From contig NZ_AUAM01000012.1 in NCBI RefSeq assembly GCF_000428725.1, forward strand, positions 82,453-146,452: 64,000 nucleotides of DNA, in the 5' to 3' direction. The notes beneath the pieces are model-generated. The model saw only the letters and a list, made by a program, of their open reading frames with translations, ran no database searches and was not told the origin of the DNA. This DNA is from Psychromonas aquimarina ATCC BAA-1526 (lineage in GTDB: Bacteria; Pseudomonadota; Gammaproteobacteria; Enterobacterales; Psychromonadaceae). The translations under genes were made by a program, and so were the position numbers. This document shows, in pieces, positions 56,724 to 64,000 of the stretch. Each line of letters starts with the position of its first letter. The stretch's first letter is position 1.

Positions 56724-58319
56724 TTATTTAACAACATTATTTTTCACCATGATTTTTTCTATTAAGGCAAAAAGAGCGACACTGAGCATTAATAAAAACA
56801 GTGATACAACTGCAGCAGAGTCCATCTGATAACTGCCTAGCAGCTGAAAAAGATAAAGAGGCAGCGTAGTAGAGTCCTGACTGCCGAATAACGCAATGGC
56901 ACTCAAATCCCCCATCGATAAAACAAAGCTGATAGAGAATGCATGCACAATCGGCACTCTTATTGCCCGCCATTCAATAAGATAGAAACGAGAAAAACCC
57001 GACATACCTAAACTGGAGCATAATTTATCATACTGCTGGGCAATATGAAGCATCGGCTGGGCAAGGGTTTTAATCACATAGGGCAGCGCCATTAAAGCAT
57101 TCACAGCAATCACAATCAGCAGCGCCAGACTGAACAGATCGGTTATATTCCTCAGCAGCAGAAAAATTCCAGTACTGATAACCAGCCCCGGAGTAACGAG
57201 AATAATAGCACCAAGCAGCTCTATTTTATCAGCTCTAAACTGTAAACCGATTAAACGCCAGGAACGGCTGGTAATAAGAATAAGTACCCCGCCGATAAGT
57301 GCGATAAAAGCGGCAGAAACAGCAACTAACAAAGAGTTCTTAACTGCACTCCAGAAAAAGATATCAGTAACAACAGCTAGAAACTGTGCATTCAGCCCGT
57401 TAATAATAACCATCAACAAAGGCGGAATAACCAGTGCAGCGGCTGCAGATATCCATAAGAGATCCCAGCATCTGGCTGACTTAGAGTCGCAGAACGGAAC
57501 AGGCTCTGATGATGTGGTGGTGCTGGTCAGCGGCACAGGGCGAGAAAACCTCTGTATTATAACGGCCAGAGTACCGCAAAGTATCATCTGCCATAACGCC
57601 AGCAATGCACCTGACTGCAGATCAAAATCAAATTTGATAGCCTGATAAATGGCCAGCTCAATAGTGGTTGATTTCGGCCCGCCTCCTAATGCCATTACTG
57701 TGGCAAAACTGGTAAAACAGAGCATAAATACTAATCCGCAGACATGCGGAAGCTGCTGGCGTAAACAGGGCCACTCCACTAGTTTAAACTTATTCCAGTG
57801 ACTGATACCGAGATGCACAGATAATTTATGATTCTCTACAGGCAGCGACTGCAGCGGCTGCAGTAATAACCGCGCCGCAAACGGCAGATTGAAAAACACA
57901 TGCGCCAGCAGTATACCGTTCAGTCCATAAATAGAGAACGGCAGTTTATAATCAAAAAAGCCCAGCAGCTGTGAGATTAAACCACTGTTACCGTAGATCG
58001 CAAGTAAACCAAAAACACCAACTAATACAGGTAATACCAGGGTTGCGGCAAATAATTTAAGTAATAATTCTTTGCCGAAAAAAGAACGCCTTGATAAAGC
58101 ATGCGCAACCGGAATCGCCAGTCCGACACTCAGTAATGTCGACAAAAAAGACTGATAAAAGCTGAATGCCGTTACATGCCGGTAATAGGGATCTGACCAC
58201 AGCACGGCAAGATCAAAACCAGGAGAATGAAGCAGCAGTGCTGAAAAAGCACCACTGACAAAAAGCAAAATAAACCCGGCTATAATTAATCCGGGTAAAG
58301 ATTGAAGTTTACTAGTCAT
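56724..58319 (-). CDS. thiP: Thiamine ABC transporter permease
   Basis: A 531-residue inner-membrane permease with about 12 transmembrane helices, formed from two fused permease domains, as in the ThiP/FbpB group. The EAA-type motifs are visible around LGISHWNKFKLVEWPCLRQQ and LGMSGFSRFYLIEWRAIR. Start ATG at 58319 with GTGAAG upstream; an alternative TTG precedes it at 58322. It lies 13 bases after thiB and 18 before thiQ. Confidence 0.93.
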   Translation of the reverse strand: MTSKLQSLPGLIIAGFILLFVSGAFSALLLHSPGFDLAVLWSDPYYRHVTAFSFYQSFLSTLLSVGLAIPVAHALSRRSFFGKELLLKLFAATLVLPVLVGVFGLLAIYGNSGLISQLLGFFDYKLPFSIYGLNGILLAHVFFNLPFAARLLLQPLQSLPVENHKLSVHLGISHWNKFKLVEWPCLRQQLPHVCGLVFMLCFTSFATVMALGGGPKSTTIELAIYQAIKFDFDLQSGALLALWQMILCGTLAVIIQRFSRPVPLTSTTTSSEPVPFCDSKSARCWDLLWISAAAALVIPPLLMVIINGLNAQFLAVVTDIFFWSAVKNSLLVAVSAAFIALIGGVLILITSRSWRLIGLQFRADKIELLGAIILVTPGLVISTGIFLLLRNITDLFSLALLIVIAVNALMALPYVIKTLAQPMLHIAQQYDKLCSSLGMSGFSRFYLIEWRAIRVPIVHAFSISFVLSMGDLSAIALFGSQDSTTLPLYLFQLLGSYQMDSAAVVSLFLLMLSVALFALIEKIMVKNNVVK

Positions 58320-58332
58320 CAAAAAACTTCAC

Positions 58333-59319
58333 TTAATAAATTAAAGAGCTCTGCCACTCTCTAATCCAGGTTTTACGGTTAGTTTCGACCTGCTCAGCAG
58401 TGAAGGAAAATGATTTAGACGGAACAGTTAACTGTTTAAAACCTTTAGGAAGAGGCACATCGGTAACCGGGTACATCCAGTTTCCAGTCGGTATGGCAGA
58501 CTGAAACTGATCGCTGATAATAAAATCCATAAACTGATCCGCTAGTTTTTCATTCGTGCTGCTTTTCACTTTCGCCGCCACTTCAACCTGCGTGTAATGC
58601 CCTTCAGAAAAATCAGCTGAAATATACTGATTGTTCTGCTCGGCAATAATGTGATACGCAGGAGAGGTGGTATAGGAAAGTACCATATCAGCCTCCCCTT
58701 TTAAGAACATGTTATAAGCTTCCGACCAGCCCTTAGTGACAGTAACCGTTTTTTTCGCTAACTGCTTCCAGGCTTGATCAGCTTGATCAGCATAAACCCA
58801 TTTCATCCACAGCATTAAGCCCTGCCCCGGTGTTGAAGTGCGCGGATCCTGATAGATAACCTTAATATCATCCTGCTTTTCAACCAGTTCTTTTAAACTT
58901 TTCGGCGGGTTCAGTAATGTATCTTTATTGTACACAAAGGAGAAATAACCAAAGTCAAAAGGAACAAAAGTATTATCAGACCAGCCGCCGGGCAGCCTGA
59001 TATCAGCAGTATCCACTTTATGCTCGGTTAATAACCCGGTTTTGGCAGCTTCTGCCATAAGGTTATTATCCAAACCAAGAAGCACATCCGCTTTACTGTT
59101 TTTTCCTTCCAAACGCAGACGGTTTAATATTGAAACACCGTCATCTAACGCAACAAATTCCAGCTCGCAGGCACACTCCTGTTCAAATGCTTTTTTGATT
59201 TTAGGGCCGGGGCCCCACTCTGAAGCAAAGGAATCATAAGTATAAACAACGAGTTTATCGGCAGCCGCCGGCATTGAAACCAAAGTTGAAAAGGCAAGAA
59301 GAGGAAGAATTTTTTTCAC
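58333..59319 (-). CDS. thiB: Thiamine-binding periplasmic protein
   Basis: Captures thiamine, TMP and TPP in the periplasm for the ThiPQ importer. The 328-residue precursor has a signal peptide (ends AAA) and the ThiB start KLVVYTYDSFASEWGPGP, plus SYTTSPAYHI and GNWMYPV landmarks. Start is GTG at 59319 with CGGAG six bases upstream; the ATG at 59340 lacks a site and is not the signal-peptide start. It follows the TPP riboswitch by about 60 bases. Confidence 0.93.
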   Translation of the reverse strand: MKKILPLLAFSTLVSMPAAADKLVVYTYDSFASEWGPGPKIKKAFEQECACELEFVALDDGVSILNRLRLEGKNSKADVLLGLDNNLMAEAAKTGLLTEHKVDTADIRLPGGWSDNTFVPFDFGYFSFVYNKDTLLNPPKSLKELVEKQDDIKVIYQDPRTSTPGQGLMLWMKWVYADQADQAWKQLAKKTVTVTKGWSEAYNMFLKGEADMVLSYTTSPAYHIIAEQNNQYISADFSEGHYTQVEVAAKVKSSTNEKLADQFMDFIISDQFQSAIPTGNWMYPVTDVPLPKGFKQLTVPSKSFSFTAEQVETNRKTWIREWQSSLIY

Positions 59320-59382
59320 TATGCGCTCCGTATATAGCATAAGGCATAAAAAAGAAGCAGATCATATTGAAAGACTTGATAA

Positions 59383-59465
59383 GCTCAATTCCTACGCCAG
59401 TATTATCTGGTTCAGGTATACGGGTTTAGTCTGGTTGACAATCTCAGCCTATATACCCGTTACCA
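59383..59465 (-). promoter_or_regulatory. TPP (THI-element) riboswitch
   Basis: On the minus strand ACGGGTAT...GGCTGAGA matches the conserved 5' half and ACCCGTATACCTGAACC plus CTGGCGTAGGAA the 3' half of the THI box. It sits just before thiB and should shut the operon off when TPP is plentiful. Confidence 0.92.
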
Positions 59466-59602
59466 GTCAAAATGCATTTATCAGCCGTTAGCTGGTCTTT
59501 GCATCTTGAAGTATCGTGGGTATAGATAAGCACCCCGTTGAGAAGAGCTATTGTATACTCAAAGTCAGACGGAGGCACCTAAAGCTTTATTTATTAGAAA
59601 TA

Positions 59603-59628
59603 AAAACCGCCAGACAGCGCTGGCGGTG
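59603..59628 (-). terminator. Terminator after the PAS-GGDEF gene
   Basis: ACCGCCA/TGGCGGT stem with an 8-base loop; on the minus strand TTTTT follows. Lies about 25 bases past the stop. Confidence 0.85.
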
Positions 59629-59650
59629 ACAGGAAGATTATAAATAACAG

Positions 59651-60583
59651 CTAGAACCAGATTTCAGATCTGTTGCGTCCAGCCTCTTTTGCCCTGTACA
59701 GGGCTTTATCTGCATGGTTCATTAATTGATCCAGAGTTTCCGTATTGTCGGATAATTCACTTAATCCGATAGAGGTTGTTAGAGAAATCACATCATCGCC
59801 ATAACTGACTCTTAATTCAGACACTGCCTGGCGAATACGTTCCGCCAGCAGTGAAGCATCAACCAGTTCAGTTTCCGGCAGCAGAATTAAAAATTCTTCA
59901 CCTCCCTGACGAGAAAATATATCACTGCTTCGCAGCAGTTTCCGGCAGCATTCTGTTAATGCTAACAGCACCTGATCTCCTGTACGGTGTCCGTAGTTAT
60001 CATTAATACGCTTAAAATAATCAATATCCAGCGCTAACAAGCTAAGTCTATGCTCATACCTCCGACTTCGCTCAAACTCAATTTCTGCTAATTCAAAAAA
60101 ATGACGGCGGTTGCTGATACCGGTCAGAAGATCCGTCGAGGCCAGCTTTTCAACATCACTTAAAGCCAGGCGCAATTGTGATTCAGTATTTTTAAAATTT
60201 GTAATATCAGTGCTGTAGAGAAAAATAAAACCATCTGAATTGATAAAGCGGGAAACTCTAATCCAGCTGCCGTCAACCGTCAAGTGCTCAAAAGCTTTAA
60301 ACGAAACATCCTCGAAATCCATACTAACCTTAGTAATAAATCCCTCTATATCGCCATTCTCAATATAAAGACCGTCACCGGAAAGATAAGACTTTCGCAG
60401 AATTTCTGTAAAAGTTAATCCTTCAGTCTGCTCCACGCTAAGACCAAAATGACCGGCAAACCTATCATTACAGAAAATCAACATATGGTCCTGATCAAAA
60501 ATACTAAAACCATCCTGACTCTCTCTGACCACGTCAAACAGTAAAGCGTTGAGCTGTTCTTTTGAGCTTCTGATACTAAGCAT
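59651..60583 (-). CDS. Diguanylate cyclase (PAS-GGDEF), soluble
   Basis: A 310-residue cytosolic protein with an N-terminal PAS domain (about 15-130, QDGFSIFDQDHMLIFCNDRF) and a C-terminal GGDEF domain (about 150-310). The active site is GGEEF, with RSSD in the I-site position, so it should synthesise c-di-GMP and be product inhibited. LALDIDYFKRINDNYGH carries the metal-binding Asp. The ATG at 60583 has AAGTGAG upstream, with an in-frame GTG at 60589. Monocistronic. It is divergent from nothing; the region upstream holds rRNA relics. Confidence 0.93.
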   Translation of the reverse strand: MLSIRSSKEQLNALLFDVVRESQDGFSIFDQDHMLIFCNDRFAGHFGLSVEQTEGLTFTEILRKSYLSGDGLYIENGDIEGFITKVSMDFEDVSFKAFEHLTVDGSWIRVSRFINSDGFIFLYSTDITNFKNTESQLRLALSDVEKLASTDLLTGISNRRHFFELAEIEFERSRRYEHRLSLLALDIDYFKRINDNYGHRTGDQVLLALTECCRKLLRSSDIFSRQGGEEFLILLPETELVDASLLAERIRQAVSELRVSYGDDVISLTTSIGLSELSDNTETLDQLMNHADKALYRAKEAGRNRSEIWF

Positions 60584-60690
60584 AAGCACTCACTTAACAG
60601 ACTAATCCGTATCTGTATTATAAGTGTAGAACAGAGGGTGATTCCTGCTTTCTAAGGAGCAGCAGCTAACTGATGGCGATAGTCATGGCA

Positions 60691-60753
60691 CGCAGAGCTT
60701 AGCACGTTCGTGACACTCAGCTGGCGCTGAACTCACCCCGACTTCATATGGGA
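60691..60753 (-). pseudogene. Degenerate 5S rRNA-like relic A
   Basis: On the minus strand the TCTCCCATATGAAGTCGGGG stretch resembles the 3' part of 5S rRNA (TCTCCCCATGTGAGAGTAGG), followed by a module ending AGCTCTGCG that also occurs in relics B and C. Too degenerate to be functional. Found by eye against remembered 5S sequence. Confidence 0.5.
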
Positions 60754-60810
60754 GACCATTTTGTATTGCAGTCCCTTGATCAAGGTTCAAGGAAGCAATA
60801 TGCTTAGGTT

Positions 60811-60901
60811 CGCAGAGCTCACCAGCTCGTGCCACACCGCTGTCGCGATACTCGCAGTACCATCGGCGCAGCTGCGTTTCACTTCTGAGTTAGGAATGGG
60901 A
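60811..60901 (-). pseudogene. Degenerate 5S rRNA-like relic B
   Basis: The minus strand contains CTCAGAAGTGAAACG and GCGCCGATGGTACTG, the diagnostic central part of bacterial 5S rRNA, with mismatches. In place of the normal 3' half comes the module CACGAGCTGGTGAGCTCTGCG. The 5' and 3' ends cannot pair, so it is a relic, not a working rRNA. The flanking 5' sequence to about 60950 may also belong to it. Confidence 0.65.
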
Positions 60902-61085
60902 AGGAAAGCAGGCTCCCTTGGTCCGGAGGAGAATGTAGGCGAAACCCTTATGCTAGTGGCATAAGGAAGTTCGCTGTAATAGTGGAAGCTTTGCTTGACG
61001 TTGACGGGACCACGTCTGAGCAGCGTATACAGCAAACAACTTACACAATAACCTGTGTTTATCATTTCTGTGACTTCGCGTAATT

Positions 61086-61112
61086 AAGCCGCCCCAAACA
61101 TAGCGGCGGCTT
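61086..61112 (-). terminator. Possible terminator of the sialidase-like gene
   Basis: AAGCCGCC/GGCGGCTT stem with an 11-base loop, about 110 bases past the stop on the minus strand. T run is short. Confidence 0.4.
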
Positions 61113-61220
61113 ATATTGGTTTTACTTGGCGAACTCTAAAAAGCCTGCTTACTTCATTTTTTCAACTACATCGACTTTTTGCTCAGCACTTTACACTTCA
61201 AATTTTCTACTGGCCCTTTG

Positions 61221-63008
61221 TTAGTTAACCGAAGCTTCTACAGATTCAATTAACATCCCGTCATCAGCTTCTAGACTTGTCGATATAAAGTGAAGGTAGC
61301 TAACGCCATTTGGACTGGTATTACTAATTTCGAGCCTTTCCACGAGCTCCCCATCAAGCAAAACTTGAGCATCCGAGTTTTTCTCCACACCATTCCAATG
61401 TAAGCTAAGGGTATACCAACGGTTAGCTTCAAGTACATGCTCACCAAGTTTCTCTCCTGGCGTAACATTTAAAGTATACACAGCATAGTGCGCAGTTGTT
61501 TCATCAACAGCATTGAACAAACGATCAGTGAGGCTGATTTGGGTTCCACCACTATGTTCATTTAACATAAAGCGAATATCAACTTGACCACTCTTTCCAT
61601 TCGGAAAATTCCAAGTCGCCCCGCCTTTTTCATAATTGACATTATTTTCAATATTAATCAGCTCCGAATCACTCACTCGCCGGACTTGAAGCGCTTGATG
61701 TTCAGGCTTATCGATAAGATCGACAAGTTGAGATGATTGCTTTCGATCATAACTGACATGCCCTCTTACCTCCGGGATATAGCTATGAACAGTCCAATTT
61801 TCTAGACCGTTTTCAAAGTGCTCACTTCGTTCTTTTTCATAAAGCCAACGCGTATCCATAATCATCAAACGGCGATGCTCTTTATGTTGTCCAATGGAAA
61901 TAAGAACTCGATGCTCATCCAACTCGACAAATTCACTTTGCTGTTTCCCCCGATCTTCCTGACCCTCATAGGTCGCATAATCACTACGATTGCGATGTTC
62001 ATCTAGGATGACCTCGCGAAATCCAGTCCATGTTTTACCATCATCGTCAGAGATTGCAGCATGATGAGAATCACGATTTGTAAAAACATCTTCCCACATA
62101 TCATCTTGAGCTCCTAGATTCTCAGGTAAGGGCATCGTATTTGTCCAAAGAGCAAGCAGACGCCCATCCTTCAAGCGTCCAATTGTCGGCATAGTCAATG
62201 TACCGAAAAAACGAGAAGGCTGTGATTCTGTCCATGTATCCCCAAAATCTGAGGAGAACGCTTCGTAGTATTGATCTTGAGAGGTGCGAACAAGAATCCA
62301 AAGGCGTCCGTCTCTAAGCTCAACAATTGAGCCTTCAACTCCACTATTAAGCCATCGCACACCTTGGTGGATCTCATCTTTTTCATGCGGTGGTGCTGAG
62401 ATTATGTCTTGAGAGGTGCGCCAGGTTAAACCGCCATCATCTGAAATATGTAATCTTGTGCCCTCGCGCATCTCATGTGATGGAATTAAAATTCGTTGAC
62501 CATTATTCACGAAAGTCGGACTACGCATAATTCCGCCAAGAGTCAGGTAGTTCCCTTTGTCACCTTGCTCCCAGTTATAGTCAAGTTGACCATCTTTAGT
62601 CACAGCGGCCCACTCGCCGTCAAGTCCTCCATTGGAAATAAAAACATAACCATCGATTGGCTGTACTCGTATATATTCTCCAGTAATGGGGTTAGGGACA
62701 ATAGCTGGTGACTCCTTATCAATCCCTCCAAAGTTAGGAGGATATGATGCTGAGGCCAAGCTTTCTTGCCACGTAAGACCATTATCGCTACTTACCTGCA
62801 TTTTACGGCCGTCGTAACCTTCCCCACCATTATAGTGACGAATTTCATTCTCACTTACGCGCACTAAACCTCTTCCTGCATCGGCAGGAGGAACACCAAC
62901 TATCTGCGGCGACTGGCTTTCTTCAATCGGTGGCGGCTGAATTTCTTCAGTTGTGCAACCCATCTGCGCTAAAAACAACAGCGGCAGTATAGACTTATGT
63001 AACTTCAT
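61221..63008 (-). CDS. Sialidase-like (BNR/Asp-box) lipoprotein with C-terminal lectin-like domain
   Basis: A 595-residue lipoprotein (lipobox AQMGC). Residues about 40-420 carry four Asp-box motifs: SSDNGLTW, SDDGGLTW, SSDFGDTW and SDDDGKTW, typical of six-bladed beta-propeller sialidases and related hydrolases. The C-terminal 150 residues look like a concanavalin-like (LamG) domain. The ATG at 63008 has AGGAG upstream and begins the lipoprotein signal; the frame from 63137 lacks one. The sialidase family's catalytic Arg triad and Tyr/Glu were not assigned, so the substrate (sialic acid or another glycan) is open. It is surrounded by relics and repeats. Confidence 0.82.
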   Translation of the reverse strand: MKLHKSILPLLFLAQMGCTTEEIQPPPIEESQSPQIVGVPPADAGRGLVRVSENEIRHYNGGEGYDGRKMQVSSDNGLTWQESLASASYPPNFGGIDKESPAIVPNPITGEYIRVQPIDGYVFISNGGLDGEWAAVTKDGQLDYNWEQGDKGNYLTLGGIMRSPTFVNNGQRILIPSHEMREGTRLHISDDGGLTWRTSQDIISAPPHEKDEIHQGVRWLNSGVEGSIVELRDGRLWILVRTSQDQYYEAFSSDFGDTWTESQPSRFFGTLTMPTIGRLKDGRLLALWTNTMPLPENLGAQDDMWEDVFTNRDSHHAAISDDDGKTWTGFREVILDEHRNRSDYATYEGQEDRGKQQSEFVELDEHRVLISIGQHKEHRRLMIMDTRWLYEKERSEHFENGLENWTVHSYIPEVRGHVSYDRKQSSQLVDLIDKPEHQALQVRRVSDSELINIENNVNYEKGGATWNFPNGKSGQVDIRFMLNEHSGGTQISLTDRLFNAVDETTAHYAVYTLNVTPGEKLGEHVLEANRWYTLSLHWNGVEKNSDAQVLLDGELVERLEISNTSPNGVSYLHFISTSLEADDGMLIESVEASVN

Positions 63009-63291
63009 CTTTTTTCTCCTGATATACAATAAAATAACGTAATAATTTAGACAGTTATTAAGATTATTAACTGCCCTGTAAATAGGGCATGATTTTTTAT
63101 CCTTCATACTTTTACGGCAGCTTGAATTATCAACCACGTTTATTTTTCACTTACGATGATCTTTAGGCTTTAGGAAAGTGCCGACTTAAGCTCCTATATC
63201 TAGAAGTGGATGTGAGTCCATTTCTTTTTATATACGCCAACCCATTGAAAACTAAGTAAGCTTTCATAAACAGCTAATAGAACAGCGTTAA

Positions 63292-63364
63292 TGAAGCAAA
63301 ACTCCAAAAAACACCAGCCGATCAAAGTGCGGCGTCATAATGGTATTAATGGAGTTTTACTTCA
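63292..63364. repeat. Inverted repeat with 45-base loop
   Basis: TGAAGCAAAACTCC at 63292 pairs with GGAGTTTTACTTCA at 63351 (13 of 14). No coding content or matching repeat elsewhere in the window. Confidence 0.5.
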
Positions 63365-63489
63365 ACATGGAGGCGTCAAAATATAGATTTAGATCACCGT
63401 TTTATTAAGGGCAGTTGATCTTTGTTTGAAATTTGTACGGTAGGTGGCAATCTCATATAATTTATTTCGCCAAAAACAAACTTTATGAT

Positions 63490-63648
63490 CTACTCATTTA
63501 TGCTGGTTAAAATAGATGCTAGCTTCGTTATTGATTTTGCAATTAGAGCAACAAGTTACTGTAATCAATGCCTTGCTTTCATCCATTTTTCCTACGCCTA
63601 AATAGATCATTTAATTAACGAAATTGGTATTAATTAACGGAATTGGTA
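63490..63648. repeat. MITE-like repeat, copy 2 (inverted)
   Basis: The reverse complement of copy 1 aligns over 63490-63628 with about 90 percent identity by eye. The end near 63490 has lost its terminal repeat; the other end has an extra copy (ATTAACGAAATTGGTA followed by ATTAACGGAATTGGTA). Confidence 0.8.
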
Positions 63649-63659
63649 TAAATCGCAGG

Positions 63660-63696
63660 AATTAAAAAAGCCCCACCAGAACTAACCAGTGGGGCT
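63660..63696 (-). terminator. Strong minus-strand terminator after relic C
   Basis: AGCCCCAC/GTGGGGCT stem, 12-base loop, T6 on the minus strand. It resembles terminators at ends of rRNA operons, in keeping with relic C. Confidence 0.88.
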
Positions 63697-63720
63697 ATTT
63701 GTATCGGTTGCTTATAGAAA

Positions 63721-63808
63721 GCAAGCTTGGCAATGGAACAGGATTCGCAGAGCTCATCCGCTCGTACACTTGCCTGCCGGCAAACTCGCCCTACTTCACA
63801 TGGAAAGG
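63721..63808 (-). pseudogene. Degenerate 5S rRNA-like relic C
   Basis: On the minus strand CCATGTGAAGTAGGGCGAG (5S 3'-part) is followed by the shared module CGAGCGGATGAGCTCTGCG and then CATTGCCAAGCTT, which matches a normal 5S 3' end. So the 5S 3' region carries an inserted segment of about 50 bases. It abuts the IS66-type element. Confidence 0.6.
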
Positions 63809-63882
63809 AAATGCCTTCGGCATACTTTTTATGTAATCGTCCGGCAAACAGCACATTCACCTGCCTCGCGTAGTTCATTACA

Positions 63883-63910
63883 GTATCTCCAAACTCATTA
63901 TTGGAGATAC
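63883..63910 (+). promoter_or_regulatory. Hairpin that covers the tnpA ribosome site
   Basis: GTATCTCCAA and TTGGAGATAC form a perfect 10-base stem, 8-base loop, ending two bases before the tnpA ATG. The GGAG Shine-Dalgarno is inside the stem, so translation from a long transcript would be blocked. Confidence 0.6.
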
Positions 63911-63912
63911 AC

Positions 63913-64000
63913 ATGCAGGAAAAAACACGTCAGAAGTGGACCGCACTTATTGAACAGCAGCAGGCAAGCGGGTTATCCGTGGTGGAATTCTGCAATAATA
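63913..64000 (+). CDS. IS66-family accessory protein (TnpA-type), partial
   Basis: The first 29 codons (MQEKTRQKWTALIEQQQASG then LSVVEFCNN) match the N-terminus of IS66 accessory proteins, which start with a helix-turn-helix beginning QW..H/L...Q.SGLS...FC. It runs off the right edge. Its GGAG ribosome site is enclosed in a hairpin. Confidence 0.75.
   Translation, partial: MQEKTRQKWTALIEQQQASGLSVVEFCNN

Larger units (their letters stand above)
60584..61220. other. Accessory intergenic block with 5S rRNA-like relics
   Basis: About 640 bases between two minus-strand genes, carrying the two relics described separately (60691-60753 and 60811-60901), then unassigned sequence with a hairpin at 61086. 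It must also contain the promoter of the cyclase gene. Frames across it are shadows. Confidence 0.6.
63009..63912. other. Accessory intergenic block right of the sialidase-like gene
   Basis: About 900 bases: sialidase promoter, inverted repeat at 63292, MITE copy 2, a terminator, 5S relic C and the IS66 end. No intact gene. Confidence 0.6.
63833..64000 (+). mobile_element. Left end of an IS66-family insertion sequence (truncated by window)
   Basis: The only protein sign is the start of a TnpA-type accessory protein at 63913. GTAATCGTCCGG at 63833 looks like an IS66 terminal repeat (these begin GTAA), but the other end is outside the window, so the boundary is inferred. Confidence 0.6.

Noticed and set aside
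60787..61065. 92-codon minus-strand frame across relic B
   Set aside because: It is the translation of rRNA-derived sequence; the 5S resemblance explains the openness of the frame.
63285..63370. Possible integron attC site
   Set aside because: The inverted repeat lacks the R' and R'' core (GTTRRRY and RYYYAAC) pattern and no integrase or cassette array is present.
63630..63914. 94-codon minus-strand frame across relic C, the terminator and the MITE end
   Set aside because: Crosses a terminator and repeat boundary; not a plausible gene.

Overview
The window looks like a chromosome segment of a marine or aquatic gammaproteobacterium (GC roughly 40 percent by eye), in the Vibrionales/Alteromonadales neighbourhood; a Psychromonas-like host is my best guess but is inference. 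Support: an adenine riboswitch in front of adenosine deaminase that closely matches the Vibrio vulnificus add switch as I remember it, an NqrM-like protein, TPP-controlled thiBPQ, close homologues of E. coli YjjG, YidA, WecB, PldA, TolC and YnjB, and many c-di-GMP and chemotaxis proteins.

Layout. 1-8.5 kb: truncated Cache-PAS-GGDEF diguanylate cyclase; secreted protein with a PEP-CTERM-like tail; lipoprotein/serine hydrolase/GNAT-YoaP operon; wecB; a glutathione S-transferase; a small membrane protein. 8.7-19 kb: a very large internally duplicated envelope protein, yjjG, a two-repeat secreted protein, an M23 peptidase overlapping a bactofilin, a periplasmic binding protein and a beta-helix lipoprotein. 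19-28 kb: LysR regulator, exported amidohydrolase, orphan YnjB-like binding protein, Cache chemoreceptor, BrnQ. 27-36 kb: an envelope/efflux cluster (lysR-tolC-pldA-lysR on minus, divergent RND adaptor and pump on plus) with a direct-repeat operator candidate between. 36-47.5 kb: chemoreceptor, binding protein, NqrM-like/NifX-like/DUF134 cluster, thioesterase, riboswitch-add, a PBP2, an AAA protein with degenerate Walker motifs, small metal-binding-type proteins and yidA. 48-56 kb: a large glycosidase lipoprotein, a TRIC-type channel, and a Cache-HAMP-GAF-HD-GYP protein. 56-60.6 kb: thiBPQ with a TPP riboswitch and a PAS-GGDEF cyclase. 60.6-64 kb is accessory: degenerate 5S rRNA-like relics, a sialidase-like lipoprotein, one of two copies of a hairpin-forming MITE-like repeat, and the start of an IS66-type element that runs off the window.

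How genes work together: the diguanylate cyclases make c-di-GMP and the HD-GYP protein probably degrades it; tolC and the RND pair can assemble one efflux pump; thiB-thiP-thiQ form one thiamine importer; the M23 enzyme and bactofilin probably act together in cell-wall shaping. No tRNA, CRISPR array, phage or complete defence system was found. The least explained items are the duplicated 1385-residue envelope protein, the 5S-derived relics with a shared extra module, and the NqrM/NifX/DUF134 cluster.
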